Positions 46,706 through 59,405 of a stretch of DNA of 64,000 nt are shown one piece after another (positions within the stretch are counted from its first letter, which is position 1; each line of letters starts with the position of its first letter). The stretch spans positions 11,666,562-11,730,561 of the forward strand of contig ML682007.1 of the NCBI GenBank assembly GCA_007922195.1. Reading direction: 5' to 3'. The notes under the pieces are model-generated. The model made no database searches, was not told the origin of the DNA, and saw only the letters and a list, made by a program, of their open reading frames with translations. The position numbers and the translations under genes were made by a program. The DNA is from Podocnemis expansa (lineage: Eukaryota > Chordata > Testudines > Podocnemididae).

Positions 46706-49700
46706 GATACAGGAAATTCCCATTAGTTTCACAGTTGTGTCTCACAAGGGATAAATAGATACAAACAATTTCAATTTCCAGTTGCCCTTCTCTTTTTGCC
46801 CCAGTCTATAAAGGGCACTGAGATTTTTCTTGATTAAACAGCAAAAGTTTAGGAAATTGTTTTTTACTTGTTGCTTGAGAAATTTTCAAATGAATACATA
46901 TATCTGGTATGACTGTTGCAACATACAGGGTAAAATTTTCAGTCACCAAGATGATTTAGCCTGTCATATTTTACAAAGTAATTTAGTAACTGTAGTCTCA
47001 TAGAAAGTCAAAAGTACTTTGGCTTTTAAAATCATTTAATCACTTGAAACATTTACCTATAGGTAAGTCAGTATAAGGGTGGAAGCCCATCAGCTAGTCA
47101 CAGCATTTAGAACATTATTTTTAATTTTTTCTGTCCCATGCTTTAATGCATTTTTTAAAATAGCTTTCTTTAGCAAGAGTGTTGCATAGAATACACTTGT
47201 ATAAATAACATTGAGTTTAAGTGTTAAGGTATTCATGATGTCTGTCCTTAAGTTTTAGGTATTCATGATAGGTGGTCAAATATTTAATGTTAGCATTTCA
47301 TTACTTTGGTTTCAAGAAGTTTGTTACTAGATTCACTGACTTCCTTGGTTAATTTCATTTAGCACTTGCTAATGTATTCAGGACAGCCAACAAATTTCAG
47401 TATGAAATTGTTTTGAGACTGGGACTTAAGTGAAGGCCAAATCAGAGAATAAAATGACAGGGTTAAAACAAGAAAAATCTAAATTAACATAATGGAGGGC
47501 TTCAGAAGAGAACATTTTTTTTAAAAGGATGTTTTCAAAATTGTTTCACAGCAGTTTCTGTCTGACAGTGCTGGATTCTCTGGCTATAGGAAAATGGAGA
47601 GCGAGTTGCATCAATTCAGAGTAAGAGCAAAGTTGAAGGGAAAACAGAGAGCATATTTGTTTATTTAAGCCAAACTTGTTACTAGAGAATGCTAAGGAGG
47701 GAGGAAATGAAAGGGCATGTTGAAGGGACAGAATGTAGCATATTTCCATAATCTGGAAAGCAGAAAATCTAGAAGGTGTTATGGGCTTGAGCATAAAACA
47801 AAATTTATCTTGTATTTAATTTGGTACTTTAAATTTGATAGTCATGATAGTGAAGGGACTGACTGACTGATCTGGTTGGGTGCTTCCTAGTTAATAGTTA
47901 TTTGAGCTTATTCTATACAGTGTCAGGGCACCAGTGAATGTTGCTAACTAATGAAGAATTCTTAATACTAAGAAGGGAGATCAGCTGACATTCTTAAAGG
48001 TGAACACACAAACCAAGTCTGAACACTGAGAATGGAAAACAGTTTGACATTCGAGGAAAACACAGAGTATTTCATCTAAATACTGCTGCACTGGATGTTG
48101 ATGTTCTTTCTAACACTAATAGTGTGTGATATCAATTCCCAGCTAGAGGCCAGAGCGCTATGTAAAGGAATGCCTTGCAGGTTTTCCTGTCCTGGCTTTC
48201 CTATCTAAAAGATTAGGTAACTTTCTGGCAAAGCAGTAAAAACAAAAACTTCCCAGAAAGTGCTGCAGCCATCCAATTATGTTGGATTTATTTTGGAAGA
48301 GTAACTTTAGATTTTGACTGAATTATGGACAGAAGAGAAAGCAGTGGGGTAGTTAGAGGTGAGGTGTACTATTTTTCGTTATATTCCTGGCAGGAATATC
48401 AAGAAGTAGCTGACCTCTGAAAAAGCACCGAGTCTCCTGTGGTACCTTAAAGACTAACATCTGACAAAGTGGGTTGGAGAGCCCACGAAAGCTGATGCCC
48501 AGAGACATTTTTTAGTCTTTAAGGTGCCACAGGACTCTCGTTGCTTTTGCTGTACACAAACTAACAGCTACCCTCTGGAAACTGATCTCAGAAAGTGTGG
48601 TTTGTTTGGTTTTTTTTAAACTACTATGCTTTTAACTTATCTTTCTTTTGGGATTTTTGGCTCAGAGAATTGAACTTCAATCATTCTTTATTTTAAAGAA
48701 ATGTTCTGATTCATACTCTTTGGGCCAAATCATGAACAGCTGTGAGTGAGCGTATATTCATTGACTTTCAGTGGAATTATGCCAGTAATGCTTGCAGAAT
48801 TGTTTGAATCTAGTGACCATAATAAATGGATGATGATCTCTCTCAGATGCCTTTTGAGGTGAAATTTTTTCCTACTCACACCTCAGTTGAGCAGTATGTG
48901 CTTTCAAAAGATTCTTGAAATTGCTTTTCCAATTATGAATGTGTGACAAACATTGTCACAGTCACTTTTCCCATTAGAGGTTTCAAGACTCTTAGCCACT
49001 AGGTCTCCTACCTTGTCAGAGTCAACTATTGGAAGTAGATATTGCAGAACTATGCAAGAATCACTCTTACACAGATGTATGGCATCTGCAGAGCAACAAT
49101 CTGTAGATACAGTTGTAGGTCCTCATGCCATTTCAGGGATTCCTCCCTTACATTATGGATAATCACCTTTGAGATGGGACCTCTAGGTCCATTATTGTTA
49201 ATGACACTTAAGCATACTCAAGACCTCAAGGACCAGGTCCTATAGATAGATCATCTTGCCCTCCGAGAGTCATGTGGAATATTTAAAATAACACTGGTGT
49301 CACATTGTCTCATGCCTAGGGTTATATTTAATTAATAAGGCCAGATATCAGAGAGATTCAATACTGTTGTAGAACGACTGACTGTTTTGTCAAAGTCAAT
49401 ACAACTTTTCTTTTTAGCTGTTTTGAATTCTTTTTGAAAGAACTTCAGTTTTATTTACCAATTTCTTATGACTTTTCTCTGTGATTTATTGTATTATACA
49501 ACTCTGCAACAGATCATCTTATACCTATATCTGGGAAAGGCAGCTCCCTGCACTAAGCCGGACGTATGATTGCAAATTTATAATGATCTTCCTTTTAAAA
49601 ATGTTCAGGTGTCTGAGGTCATTAAATAATGTTGTTTCAGTATTTCCTAAGGTATTCCATTTATTAAATACAGGGATGGTCAAGCAATATTATATATTGC

Positions 49701-50122
49701 AATATGCAAAGGCAACATCTGAAAGATTTTAAATTGTAAATGGACATTCTTTGCCTAGATTAGAGGCAAATCAATGCATCCGTGAAATGGGCGTCATGGA
49801 ATAGTTTTGGGTGTTTGCACTTTTCTATTACTGAAAGGCCAACTTTGACAGCAAGAACAATATGGCTGTTTGGTGCTTGATGGAGTCTGTACCATTGGCT
49901 TCAGTTAAAGCAAAGGTTCCCAGATTTCTGCCAGGAGCCTAGAAAGCTGCACATGATATGCATTTAAAAAAAATTATAAGAATTGAAATAGACAACTCTC
50001 CATTTAAAACATACTAGTTCATAAGTTTTGTTTATTCTGTCTGTCCCTAGGTGTAGCAATAGAAGCTTCTTGTTTTCAGAGTATTTGGTTTATATATTAA
50101 CTCATCTTAAATGCCAAAGTTT
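46706..50122. other. Non-coding DNA
   Basis: No gene. Contains PLE copy K (listed). At about 49917-49990 CAAAGGTTCCCAGATTTCTG resembles a decayed hAT end. Confidence 0.35.
48423..48581. mobile_element. Inverted PLE copy K, a second subfamily
   Basis: A short antisense piece (AGCACCGAGTCTCCTGTGG to CTAACAT, 48424-48460) is joined to a sense tail: CTGACAAAGTGGG, loop, CCCACGAAAGCTGATGC (48461-48497), then AAGGTGCCACAGGACTCTCG and ACTAACAGCTACCCTCTGGA. Diagnostic differences from other copies (AAGGTGCCACAGGACTCTCG against TAAGTGCCACAGGACTCCTT) mark another subfamily. The right end lacks the CTTTGGAA terminus. Confidence 0.78.
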
Positions 50123-50130
50123 TATAATAC

Positions 50131-50367
50131 CAGGAGCCGTCCCTGCCCCGGGGAAGGACCTGGGGCACCAGCCCAGGTCCCGCCCCCCTGACCACAGGCC
50201 ATGCCCCGGCCAGGGACAGGGCAGGGAGTGGCAGCCATGGCTGTGGGGCCTCCTGGCCTAGGAAGGGGCTGGAAACCGGGAGAGGCAGGGGTCCTGCCAA
50301 GACCTGGGGCACTGGCACCAGGATTTGGGGCACAGGCACTGTGTGCTAGGCTCCAGCAATGCCCTTG
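50131..50367. mobile_element. GC-rich hAT-type MITE, copy 3
   Basis: 237 bp. Left CAGGAGCCGTCCCTGCC, right (reverse complement) CAAGGGCATTGCTGGAGCC. Perfect 8-bp duplication TATAATAC (50123-50130 and 50368-50375). Terminal bases are more diverged than in copies 1 and 2, but the right 40 bp align with them. Confidence 0.88.
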
Positions 50368-51359
50368 TATAATACCATTTTCTGTTGCAACCTTTTCCAA
50401 AATTTGCAGGGACCATTTCCCCCTCTCTAGCTCTTAAAATTCTACCTGAGAAAACTTTTCCTGGTTTCCCTTTCTCTTCTCTATCTTGCTTAGCTTTACA
50501 AAATGCCCCTTGTATACCTTACACATCTGCTCTTAAAGCTGACCTGGTGCTGTTTTGATAGCCGCTATCTGAGTCTTGACAGCTCCTTACTCTTTTTAGA
50601 GTATTGTATCATAGCTAGTGTTTGATTTTACATTGTTGGTTTGTGTGTGGTGAAAGACTGAAAAGCACTGTAACTTGCTGTCTTCCCTTAAATGTGGTGT
50701 TGGCATTCCTAACCTTAGTGGTCAAATTAGTTAAATAATGTCGTCTTTTTATAGATCTATTTAATTCTTTAACTATTGCTATTTATTGCTGTTAGAACTA
50801 AACTGAATTTCAGGGTAACACTTCATTGTCTTTGGTGATTTTTCATTCTAAAAACTAAGTGGTATGTGATTTGAATCTATTAGCATTGTAAGGCAGTCTT
50901 AGAAGCTGTGCCTAACAGCTTCTGAAGGGAAGCAACTAATCTGCATGAGTTTAGTATTTGCATGAGCACAAAGAATAATTAGCATAATCAAAGTATAGGT
51001 TCAGAGCAAGATGGGTAAATGTGTTTGGGGTTGACCTGATCACAAATCAGTCAATATCTGTAATTCTGCGGAAGGGAAATACAATATACTGTCTTTGGTG
51101 ATATGCTACTCTCTGAATGTTTCAAATCTGTTTGGGTTGGTTAAAGGGTAAAAGCTACCCTTAGCTAAAAAGAGACTTGTAAGAGAGGCCACTGCCTTGG
51201 GTCAGCCTGGAAAAAGTAAAGAGGGGTGGAGTTTGCATAGCTCCTTCTGGAGCAATGCTTGAGGCATTTTGCCTCACCTCATGCCCCACTGACAAATGGT
51301 AGATCTGGCTGGGCTTCTTGAGGGCCTGTCTTTATTATTTTAATGTAAGTAGCTGTTTG

Positions 51360-51700
51360 CAGCTATTGAGGTTTAAGAGCAGAAATCACTGAGAAAGGCA
51401 ATCTCCCTCTGAGTGGAAATTACTAGAGAGAAGAAACCCCCTTTCTGAGCTGAAATCACTAAAGAGGAGCAGGAGAGGGTGAGAGGCCAGCAGTGAGAGT
51501 GACCAGTGGGCAGAGCCAGAGGATGGTGAGAGAGGCCAGCGGTGAGCTGGGCGGCATGAGTGACTGTGGGTGGAGCTGGTGGACAGCAGGTGGAACCAGT
51601 GGACTGTGAGAGAAGAGAAGAACAGAGGATGGCAAAGGCAGAAGAGCAGATGGTGAGACTGAAGAGAAGAACAATTCCTCAGACAGTAGTTACCAGCTCT
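51360..51700. repeat. GA-rich degenerate minisatellite
   Basis: Repeated GAGAGGCCAGC, GTGGACAGCAGGTGG and GTGAGAGAAGAGAAG words. The purine bias on the plus strand creates opposite-strand open frames that I do not consider genes. Confidence 0.6.
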
Positions 51701-54195
51701 TAGCATTGATGGATAGATAATACATTAACATGAATGTCCTACTTGCATACCATGGTGATAAGAGAGCTGTAAATAAAGGACTCAGAAGGAGTAACGTTTT
51801 CCACTTAGTAGAATACCTGCATGGTGACATCCAAAAGTGGGGCAAAATTCTGCTCTCATTTTGATTTACTTCAAAGGAAACAAGACCAGATTCAGACCTT
51901 TTAGATCTGGCTTTACACAAAGATATTGATGTGATTCTACTCTCTTCCTTCCTGGGAGTTGCAGCTTACTGTGAATGATGCCACTGAAATCAAAGTGTTA
52001 CTCAACAAAAGTCTGGCAGAGTTGGACCCTGTATGCCTTTCGCCAGCAATACAATAATGGTGAGTGTGTGGGGCCAGAGCCCATGGTGCATAATGTGCCA
52101 CAGGTGCAGCTATGCCAATGCTACCCCATGTCTTGTGTAGCTGCAAGCCTCATTTCAGGGCCTGACAGCTGTGCCACAAAGTCATCCAAGATCGCCTAGT
52201 CAAAGCTCTTCCACCACCTGTGGGGAAGGTTGCTGTGAACTCAGTTCTCCCTGGAACAGTCATCTTCAAGCAGACATTGTCATTACTAACAAGGAACAGA
52301 AAAGAGACTCCTCCATAGAAGATGTCAGAGTTCCTTTTGATGACAGGACCCCAGCCTTCCATGTTGCCTGAGCTCAGAAGGTGGAGAAGTGCATCCTTCT
52401 GGCTGATGCTTTGAGAGCTGGAGATTACAAGTTTCAAACACATGCATTGTAATAAGCAATGTAATCCAGCAATAAGCAAGTGATGCAGGAATGTGGAATT
52501 GGTCAGTACTATGCACTCATCTGATTAGACAACTCATTATTTTGGACACCATCAGGTGATCCAGAGTTATCTACTTGAACACATCGCTGGACACCTGCAA
52601 TGCTAAGAGAAATGAGCTGGAGTGCCACTGAGAAGTGAAAAATCAGGTAAGCAAATGAAATACTTCTCTCAAGCTTCTTAAATTCTCAGTTACTGAGGGC
52701 AATCTACTCATTGCTATATTGTTTTTCAATCAGGTATTCTCAGTATAAGTTTTGAGTGAGGTATCTGAATATTTGGATGCTAACATTTAAACTTTATCAT
52801 TAAATATACTTTAATTTACGATATTGCAGATTAAATACTTATAGTACATAATGACTTTTTCAACCAAACTTTGTACTTTTGGATAATTTAAGCATTATAT
52901 ACCAGTGTAAAGAAATTTTCTTTAATGGGTATATTAGATAATTTTAACATTAGCGTGAATAAAAAAAATTAAATAGCTATCCAGTTCAGCTTTGTCTTCC
53001 TTACTCAAATGTTAGACTTGATGGTCTGCATGTTCATATGCCAGCTGCAGTATTTTTTCTCCTCAACATTAAGCTAGTACAGTCCCACATAAATACTGAG
53101 GAGCAGCTTGAGGATGATTTACCTTTACAGTCTTGTCTTATGCACTGATATACAATCTTATTTTAAAGACTGTAAAGTTACTACTTTTGGCTAATCCTTA
53201 TCTTCTAATGACAATCTTTGTTTTCTCTCAAAATAATGAAAAGAAATTGTTTAGGGAGAATCATTCTTATCCACAGCACAGCTAAATCCCAAAGTACCAT
53301 ACAAAAGATACTGGATTTGCATTTAGTAACGGGTAGTAGAATCTTGATTTCCTGCTTGCAAAAAAGCAGTACATTTTCTTTTATCTGGCAATATTAAAAG
53401 TGATTTAACTCTTCACAGTTCTCACTTTGGATGAAATTCTCCCATGTGCAGATGCTAAACCCTTGGGGGGGAAATTCATTTTTCTGTCAGAAAGTTTGAG
53501 GTATCAGACTTTATGCCACTGAAATGAACAAAGTTGTTATATCCCCATTACCAAGTCCAACACAGAGCTAGGGTGATCCCCAGAGACTGTCTAGAATGTG
53601 ACCTGCAGTAGTAGGCAGCAGAAAACTCTAGCAGGATATAAGGCTCCATAGATATGTATACAAGCATAGGAACTATAGTCTTCCCCCTCCCATCGCCACT
53701 TCTCAAAGCGCATAGATCCAGCATGAGACTTTTTCCACCTATTGCTCCCCCAAGCTTCCCTTTTTGAAGACATAAATACTGTTGTGTCTTGCATGGGCCT
53801 TTATTACAGGGATTAATTTCATCCTAGTCTGTTCTCATTTGTGGATAAAGTGTCTAAATCACACAGGTAGTCAATCTTATTAAGATTCCAGGCATTTCCA
53901 ATATATATGTGAAGAACCAAGTAGTACTGCTTTTTTGTGAGATATGCAGTTCCCACATTTTACAAAGTATTAAAAATTTACACTTGATACCTCTGAATGC
54001 AATACTGTACTATATTCTATAATTTCTTCCTTTAATTTTGATCAACATCACAGTCACATGCTACAATTCTGCAATGTGCTTATTTTACACAGTATCTTCC
54101 TTCAGAGATTGTGCGTGAATAAAATCCTAGCACATTCATCAGAAGACCACTAGGATTTCTAAGAACATTTAAGTATTTAAAGGATTCCCATATTC

Positions 54196-54212
54196 GTGTG
54201 TGTGTGTGTGTG
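54196..54212. repeat. GT microsatellite
   Basis: About eight GT units. Confidence 0.93.
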
Positions 54213-54554
54213 TACACACTAACAAGTAGAATGCTTTGTTAGTATAGCAGAAATAGGAAATACTGCAATAAATTGTTACTCTTACCTTGAATCTGAGGAA
54301 ATATCATTTATGGCAAAACTTCTATAACTAATCTCTTTTAACTAGTGTAAATTTTACCCACATTACTAACTGGTCTAGTGATGTCTAGTGCTGCACCCAT
54401 GGATTTTGCATTGTATTACTTTTCTATTTAGCAATATGATGAGGGCAGGTGATCTGACCCACAGGATCTTAGGGTTTTTTTAAAATCTCGGGGTATCAGG
54501 ACCTCCGTGTTGAGAATCCATGCTTTACAATATATTGCTGGCTTATAGCTCTGA

Positions 54555-55094
54555 GGGCATGTCTACATTGTAGCTGGGAGGTGTAATTCCAAGCTTGGTT
54601 AGACAAATGTGCTAGTGCTGTTCCAGATAGCATGGTAAGCCCTAGTCTATACATTTTAGATGCAGTTGACAGGAGATAGGCAAGGTACATAAAATACCTT
54701 GTCTCTCTCCAAATGACTTACTAAGTACTCCCTATACACTACATTGAGCTGACTGGAATTGCCTTGCAGTTGCCTACCAATACTCTAGTTCCAGAGCTGG
54801 AGTTGCTATGGAGATTTCCAGATCAGTTGAGCGGGTCTACACAGACCATTCAATTGAACCCGGAAGATCATGCTGCTGCTGATGATTTTGCTGCTGTCAG
54901 TATAAACTTATCCTAAGAAAGTGGTGTGGCTGTGGCCACTAGGTTGGCAGCTTACACTAACCACTCACCTACAGTCTCACCCAACCCCAGAGTATATACT
55001 TGGTCAGGTAGCCTGTGTCACTGCAGCCACGCCACTAGCGCAAGCAGAACCTGAGCTAGAAGGTGCCCTTCCCAGCTTCTAGGTAGACCTACCC
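54555..55094. mobile_element. MITE with TGTCTAC ends, probably with a second MITE inside
   Basis: Left GGGCATGTCTACATTGTAGC; right (reverse complement) GGGTAGGTCTACCTAGAAGC; similarity continues for about 45 bp (AGCTGGGA, then AGCTTGGTT against AGCTCAGGTT). Between about 54640 and 54910 a different block has its own loose inverted ends (AGTCTATACATTTT / AGTATAAACTT). Target duplication unclear. Confidence 0.5.
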
Positions 55095-56124
55095 CTAAGG
55101 GGGAGTGGGGCGTGGAAGTAAGTGAACCATGCAGGAGGCTGAAACCCTTGGAGGCACTGTGACCGCAGAAGCCAAGAAAAGGCATAGTCATCCCATAGTC
55201 TGTAAAGGAGTAATCTCACTGGAGACCATTACATCTGTAGAAACGTCCTGCAGATGATAACCAGGCTTCCAACCCAACGAAGCATTTATGGGTACTGAGT
55301 GCCATTGGTGGCTCTAGGAAGTCTCCGTCATATGCTCAAGATGTGCAAGCCCATCACATCTCAAGGTCTGGGGATAGCTTTTGCAGGGACAGGAATCAGC
55401 TTTCCATGTGTCATCTTTTCTACCTTCTTCTAGTATGCTCATTTTGGGACAGCCATTCTTTAGTCCACAGTGGTGTTTAGCTTGCGGTACGTGTATCTAC
55501 ATTTAATCATTGCTGGGCTTTACCCCAGAGGTAGCTGCAGTGATCCAGGTGTGTATTTGCTTAAGTTTGTAAAGCTCTTCAGGACTCCTCAGGGATGAAA
55601 GGCTCTATTAAAAGGTAAGATTGCTATCACTAATCTTGAAAGTGGATTGATGCATTTAACATATAATTATAAATCTTCAAACAAGATGATTTCATCTGGC
55701 AGGGCATGTGGGAATTACTTCTGTTACCATGCTCTGAAGGGCAAAAAAACCTTCCTCTTTTCTCAGAAGATTTAGTGGGATTAGTTACTACTGTTTTCCA
55801 TGGCATATTTTTACAAGTATGTCTGTAATTATGGGCATCTAAAATTTATTCTGCAACCTTTTGCTTTTGCTTCATTTTCCTCAATGCTCTGCTGTTCTTA
55901 GGGTGGCCACCTTTAAAATACCTCACAAATGGCTTAAGAAAACGGGTGCGGGTTTTCCAGTCATCAAATGACAATGTGTAAAGCAGTTTATTTTGCATCA
56001 ACATACTTACTGGAACTGACTCAGATAATTAATTTGGGAACAACCACACTGACGTTGAAAATTCATTGATAAAACAAAATGGTTTTGCATGAATGACCTA
56101 TTTTAAGAATGAAAGAATGAAATG
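55095..56124. other. Non-coding DNA
   Basis: At about 55558-55612 TTGTAAAGCTCTTCAGGACT then GATGAAAGGCTCTATTAAAA matches an old amniote repeat 3' end. No gene. Confidence 0.4.
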
Positions 56125-56149
56125 CAGTAGTAAATCAATATCTAATGGT

Positions 56150-57735
56150 CCATTCTCTCAGATGTTTGACTAATCTTCTCTTAAAAATCTCTGATAACAG
56201 AGATTCTACAACTTCCCTTGGCAGTTTAATCCAGTGTTTAACTAACATAACAGTTAAGTTTTTCCTGATGTCCAACCTAAATTGCTTTTGCTAAAACTGA
56301 AACCCATTACTACTTGTCATATCCTCAGAGGCTAAGGAGAACAATTTTTCTCCATCCTTATACTTGAAAACTGTTACCATGACCCTCTTACCCTCAGTCT
56401 TCTCTTTTCTAGATGAAACAAACCTAGTTGTTTTTCAGTATTTCCTCATACTTCATATTTTCTAGACTGTTAATTTTTGTTGCTCTTCTTTGAACTTTCT
56501 TCGATTTGTCTACTCTTACCTGAAATGGAGCATTCAGACCTGGATGCATTATTGTAGATAAGGGCTAATCAGTACAGAGTAGAACAAAAGAATTACTTTG
56601 TGGGTCTTGCTTGCAGCACTCCTGCTAAAACATCCAAGAATGATTTTTGCAACAGGGTTATGCTGTTGACTCATATTTAGCTTGTGATTCACTGTGACCC
56701 CCAGATCCCTTTCTGCAGTTCTCCTTGCTAGGCAGTCATTACTTACTTTGTGTATGTACAACTGATTGTTCCTTCCTAAGTGGAATACTTTGCATTTGTC
56801 CTTAATGAATTTCATCCTATTTACTTCAGACCATTCCTCCAGTCTGTCCAGACCATTTTGAATTTTAATCGTATCCTCCAAAGCACTTGCAACACCTCCC
56901 AGCTTGGCATCATCCACTAACTTTGTATGTGTACCTTTTGTACCATTATCTAAATAATTGACGAAGATACTGAAGAGAGCTAGACCCAGAACTGATCTCT
57001 GCAGGACCCCACTTTATATGCCCTTCCAGCTTGACAGTGAACCACTGATAAATCCTCTCTGGGGATGATTTTCCAACCAGTTAGGCTTCCACCTTATAGT
57101 AGCTCCATCTAGTTTGTATTTCCCTGATTTGTTTATGAGATGGTTAAGCAAGACAACATCAGAAGCCTTACTAAAGTCAAGATATACAACCCCCCCCCCG
57201 CCATTAACAAGGCTTGTTACCCTGTCAAAGGAAACTATTGGGTTGATCTGATAAGATTTATTCTGACAAATCCATGTTGGCAATTATCACATGATTTTCT
57301 AGGTGTTTGCAAATTGATGGCTTAATTATTTGCTTCCAAAGGGATAGCCGTGTTAGTCTAGTCCAGTAAAAAAACAACAAGCAGTTGTGTGGCACTTTAA
57401 GACTAACAGATTTATTTTTTGCATGAGCTTTCATGGGAGAAGATCCCACTTCCTCAGATGCTTCAAAGATGGTTGAACTTACAGAAAGGAATGAAACTAA
57501 ATGCAAACCTGATCCTGTGTTTTACACCCCCTTGCATTTAGTTTCATTCCTTTCTGTAAGTTCAACCACCTTTGAAGCATCTGAGGAAGTAGGATCTTCT
57601 CCCACGAAAGCTCATGCAAAAAATAAATCTGTTAGTCTTAAAGTGCCACACAACTGCTTGTTGTTTAGTTATTTGCTCCATTATATTTCTGGGTACTAAA
57701 GTTAAGCTGACTGGTCTGTGTCCTGCTTTCCCACT
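56150..57735 (-). pseudogene. CR1 ORF2 reverse transcriptase pseudogene
   Basis: Recognisable pieces: RPVSLTLVPRNIMEQI (57727-57670), then after the nested PLE V-V-Y-L-D-F-S-K-A-S-D-V-V (about 57190), W-L-E-N-H-P-Q-R (about 57070), S-V-L-G-L-A-L-F (about 56985), V-D-D-A-K-L-G-G-V (about 56910, from F-A-D-D-T-K), D-R-L-E-E-W (about 56845), C-K-V-F-H-L-G-R-N-N (about 56790), and L-D-I-R-K-N near 56260. This is the usual motif order of CR1 reverse transcriptase and C-terminal domain. Frameshifts, stops and the 331-bp insertion make it inactive. The second aspartate pair of the active site survives as V-D-D. Confidence 0.85.
57334..57664. mobile_element. Inverted PLE copy L nested in CR1
   Basis: The antisense arm (57334 to about 57498) and sense arm (about 57525-57664) both keep the hammerhead-like CTGAGGAAGT...CCCAYGAAAGCTCATGC. 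Target duplication TTAATTATTTGC (57322-57333) and TTAGTTATTTGC (57665-57676), 11 of 12 matching; removing the PLE and one repeat joins the CR1 protein at M-E-Q-I. The arms are unequal: the sense arm stops at GCTTGTTGT, short of the terminus. It shares GCAGTTGTGTGGCACTTTAA with copy D, so both are one subfamily. Confidence 0.9.
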
Positions 57736-57739
57736 ATTG

Positions 57740-58500
57740 TGGGGTGGTGGGAGGGAGCATGACAGGCTCTCCCCCCCTCCCTCCTTGCACCCATGGCAGG
57801 CGTAGGGGGGCCAGAGGACATCCAGGCTGTCACTGAGCTGCAACAGCTTGGGCAGCGGGGCTGCTTCTCTCTCTCTCTCTCACTCTCCCTACATCCCTCT
57901 TTCCCTCACAGCACCCCCTCAACTCGCATCCCCCTCTATTCCAGCCTTCTTCCCCTGAGCCCCTTAATCCCCCACCCCTGATTCCCTTGCATTGCTTCAC
58001 TCCCTCCAGCAACCCCCTTCTTTTCTTGTCCTGTTCTCCCCTCTAGCCCAGTCTCCTTCCCCCACTCCTCTTCAGGCCCCTTCCAGCTCCCAGTGGTCAA
58101 AGTCCCAGCCTTAGCCTGGCACAGGCTGCCTACACTCCCCTCCCACTCCCTGGCAAAGAGAGGCTGCTGGCAGATTCACTGGGCAGGGTTGGAGGGTAAG
58201 GCGGGGTGGGGGTGGTAGATTTGCAGCCAGCCCAGCTGAGAGCAGACTGGAGCTAAACCTACCCCCTGCACTTGGAGGTGGGGGGGGCACATGACCAGGA
58301 GGCATCACTTGCTGGGGCAGGGGATGGAAAGGTGTCTCCTATCTTTCCTCCAAGCGGTGCTTCCCTGGGGTCAGGGGTCAGCAGGCTGGGGCTGGATTTT
58401 TCTGGGGCACCCCTTAGCCAAGGACCTTGGCTGCAGCCTCTGAAGCCCCTGCGTTAATCTGGTCCTGCATGCTGACAGCCTGGTGGGAGTCAATTTACAT
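57740..58500. other. C-rich low-complexity block
   Basis: Strongly strand-biased CCCTCC/TCTCTC/CCCCAC sequence with a CT tract at 57870-57893. It directly follows the 5' truncation point of the CR1. It could be a GC-rich transposon or retroelement 5' region; no ends were found. Open frames follow composition. Confidence 0.35.
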
Positions 58501-58954
58501 GAGGGTTTGAATTGCTCTCAGAGTGTGACATCTTTTGGTTGCCACCACCCTGGAGTACATTAGAGACAATAAACAACCAATGATAGGCTCCGTCCTATTA
58601 CCAGTCACTCAGACCAAGCAAAGAAAGATTTAACACGTACTTTATACAATTTCTGATTAATCTTTCAGTCAAAAGTATTTTTATAGCGTTCTTTTACACT
58701 TTGGAGCCTTTTTTATATCTTCATGTGTGGAGGCCAGCTACCTTCCGGTTTTGTTTACACATACAGTAGCCTGACTGGTAAAAACAGTGGCAATCACTGT
58801 GCATGCAAATGATGTGCCCATGTGTCTGCACCCTGTTGCACAGGGTATGGAGGCACCTTTTTATAATCTAGCCTTAATTGTCTGCTTTATCTATTTTTAT
58901 TAAAAATTGAGCTTTTTAAGTTTTGCTTACAAGAAGTAATTCTTCCATTCTACT

Positions 58955-59405
58955 CTGCCCTGATTAGACCTCAACCGGAGTAGTGTGTCCAGTTCTGGAG
59001 AGACGTAGACAAATTGGAGAAAGTCCAGAGAAGAGCAACACAAATGATTAGATGTCTGGAACACTTGACTTATGAGGGAAGATTGAAAGAGCTGGGTTTG
59101 TTTTAGTCTGGAAAAAAGGAGGCTGAGAAGGATATGATGACAGCTCCTAAGAGGTTGTCACGAGGGGTAGGGAGAAAAATCGTTCTCCTTAACTGCTGAT
59201 GACAGGACAAGAAGCAATGGGCTTAAATTACAGCAAGAGATGTTTAGGTTGGACATTAGGAAAAAAATCGCTGACTGTCAGGGTGACTAGAAGGTCTTAA
59301 GAGCAGGTTAGGCAAGCACCTGTCAGGGACAGTTTAAATGGGTACTTGGCCCTGCCATGACTCAGTGACCTCTTATGGTCCCTTCCAGTTTCTGATTCTA
59401 CAGTG
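58955..59405 (+). mobile_element. CR1 LINE 3' end
   Basis: Sense relic. GGAGAAAGTCCAGAGAAGAG, then TGGAACACTTGACTTATGAG, GAAGATTGAAAGAGCTGGG and TTGGACATTAGGAAAAAAAT encode in broken frames the CR1 ORF2 C-terminus ([20 protein letters not shown]). The 3'UTR CCCTTCCAGTTTCTGATTCT gives the family terminus. Opposite in orientation to the CR1 at 56-57.7 kb, so an independent insertion. Confidence 0.9.

Larger units (their letters stand above)
50376..54550. other. Non-coding DNA
   Basis: Includes the GA-rich tract at 51360-51700 (listed) and a GT microsatellite at 54196-54212. About 54480-54525 holds a decayed hAT-like end (GTTGAGAATCCATGC). No gene recognised. Confidence 0.35.
56125..57735 (-). 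mobile_element. CR1 LINE fragment, split by PLE copy L
   Basis: Minus-strand CR1 carrying most of the reverse transcriptase and the ORF2 C-terminus. Order on the minus strand: R-P-V-S-L block (57735 to about 57665), interruption by the PLE (57334-57664), Y-L-D-F-S-K-A block, a decayed catalytic region, then the C-terminal domain, ending near 56125 without the usual short tandem tail. 5'-truncated, as most CR1 copies are. Confidence 0.88.

Noticed and set aside
51386..51706. 106-codon S/L/H-rich minus-strand frame
   Set aside because: Produced by the GA-rich tract; serine/leucine runs mirror GA/CT composition.
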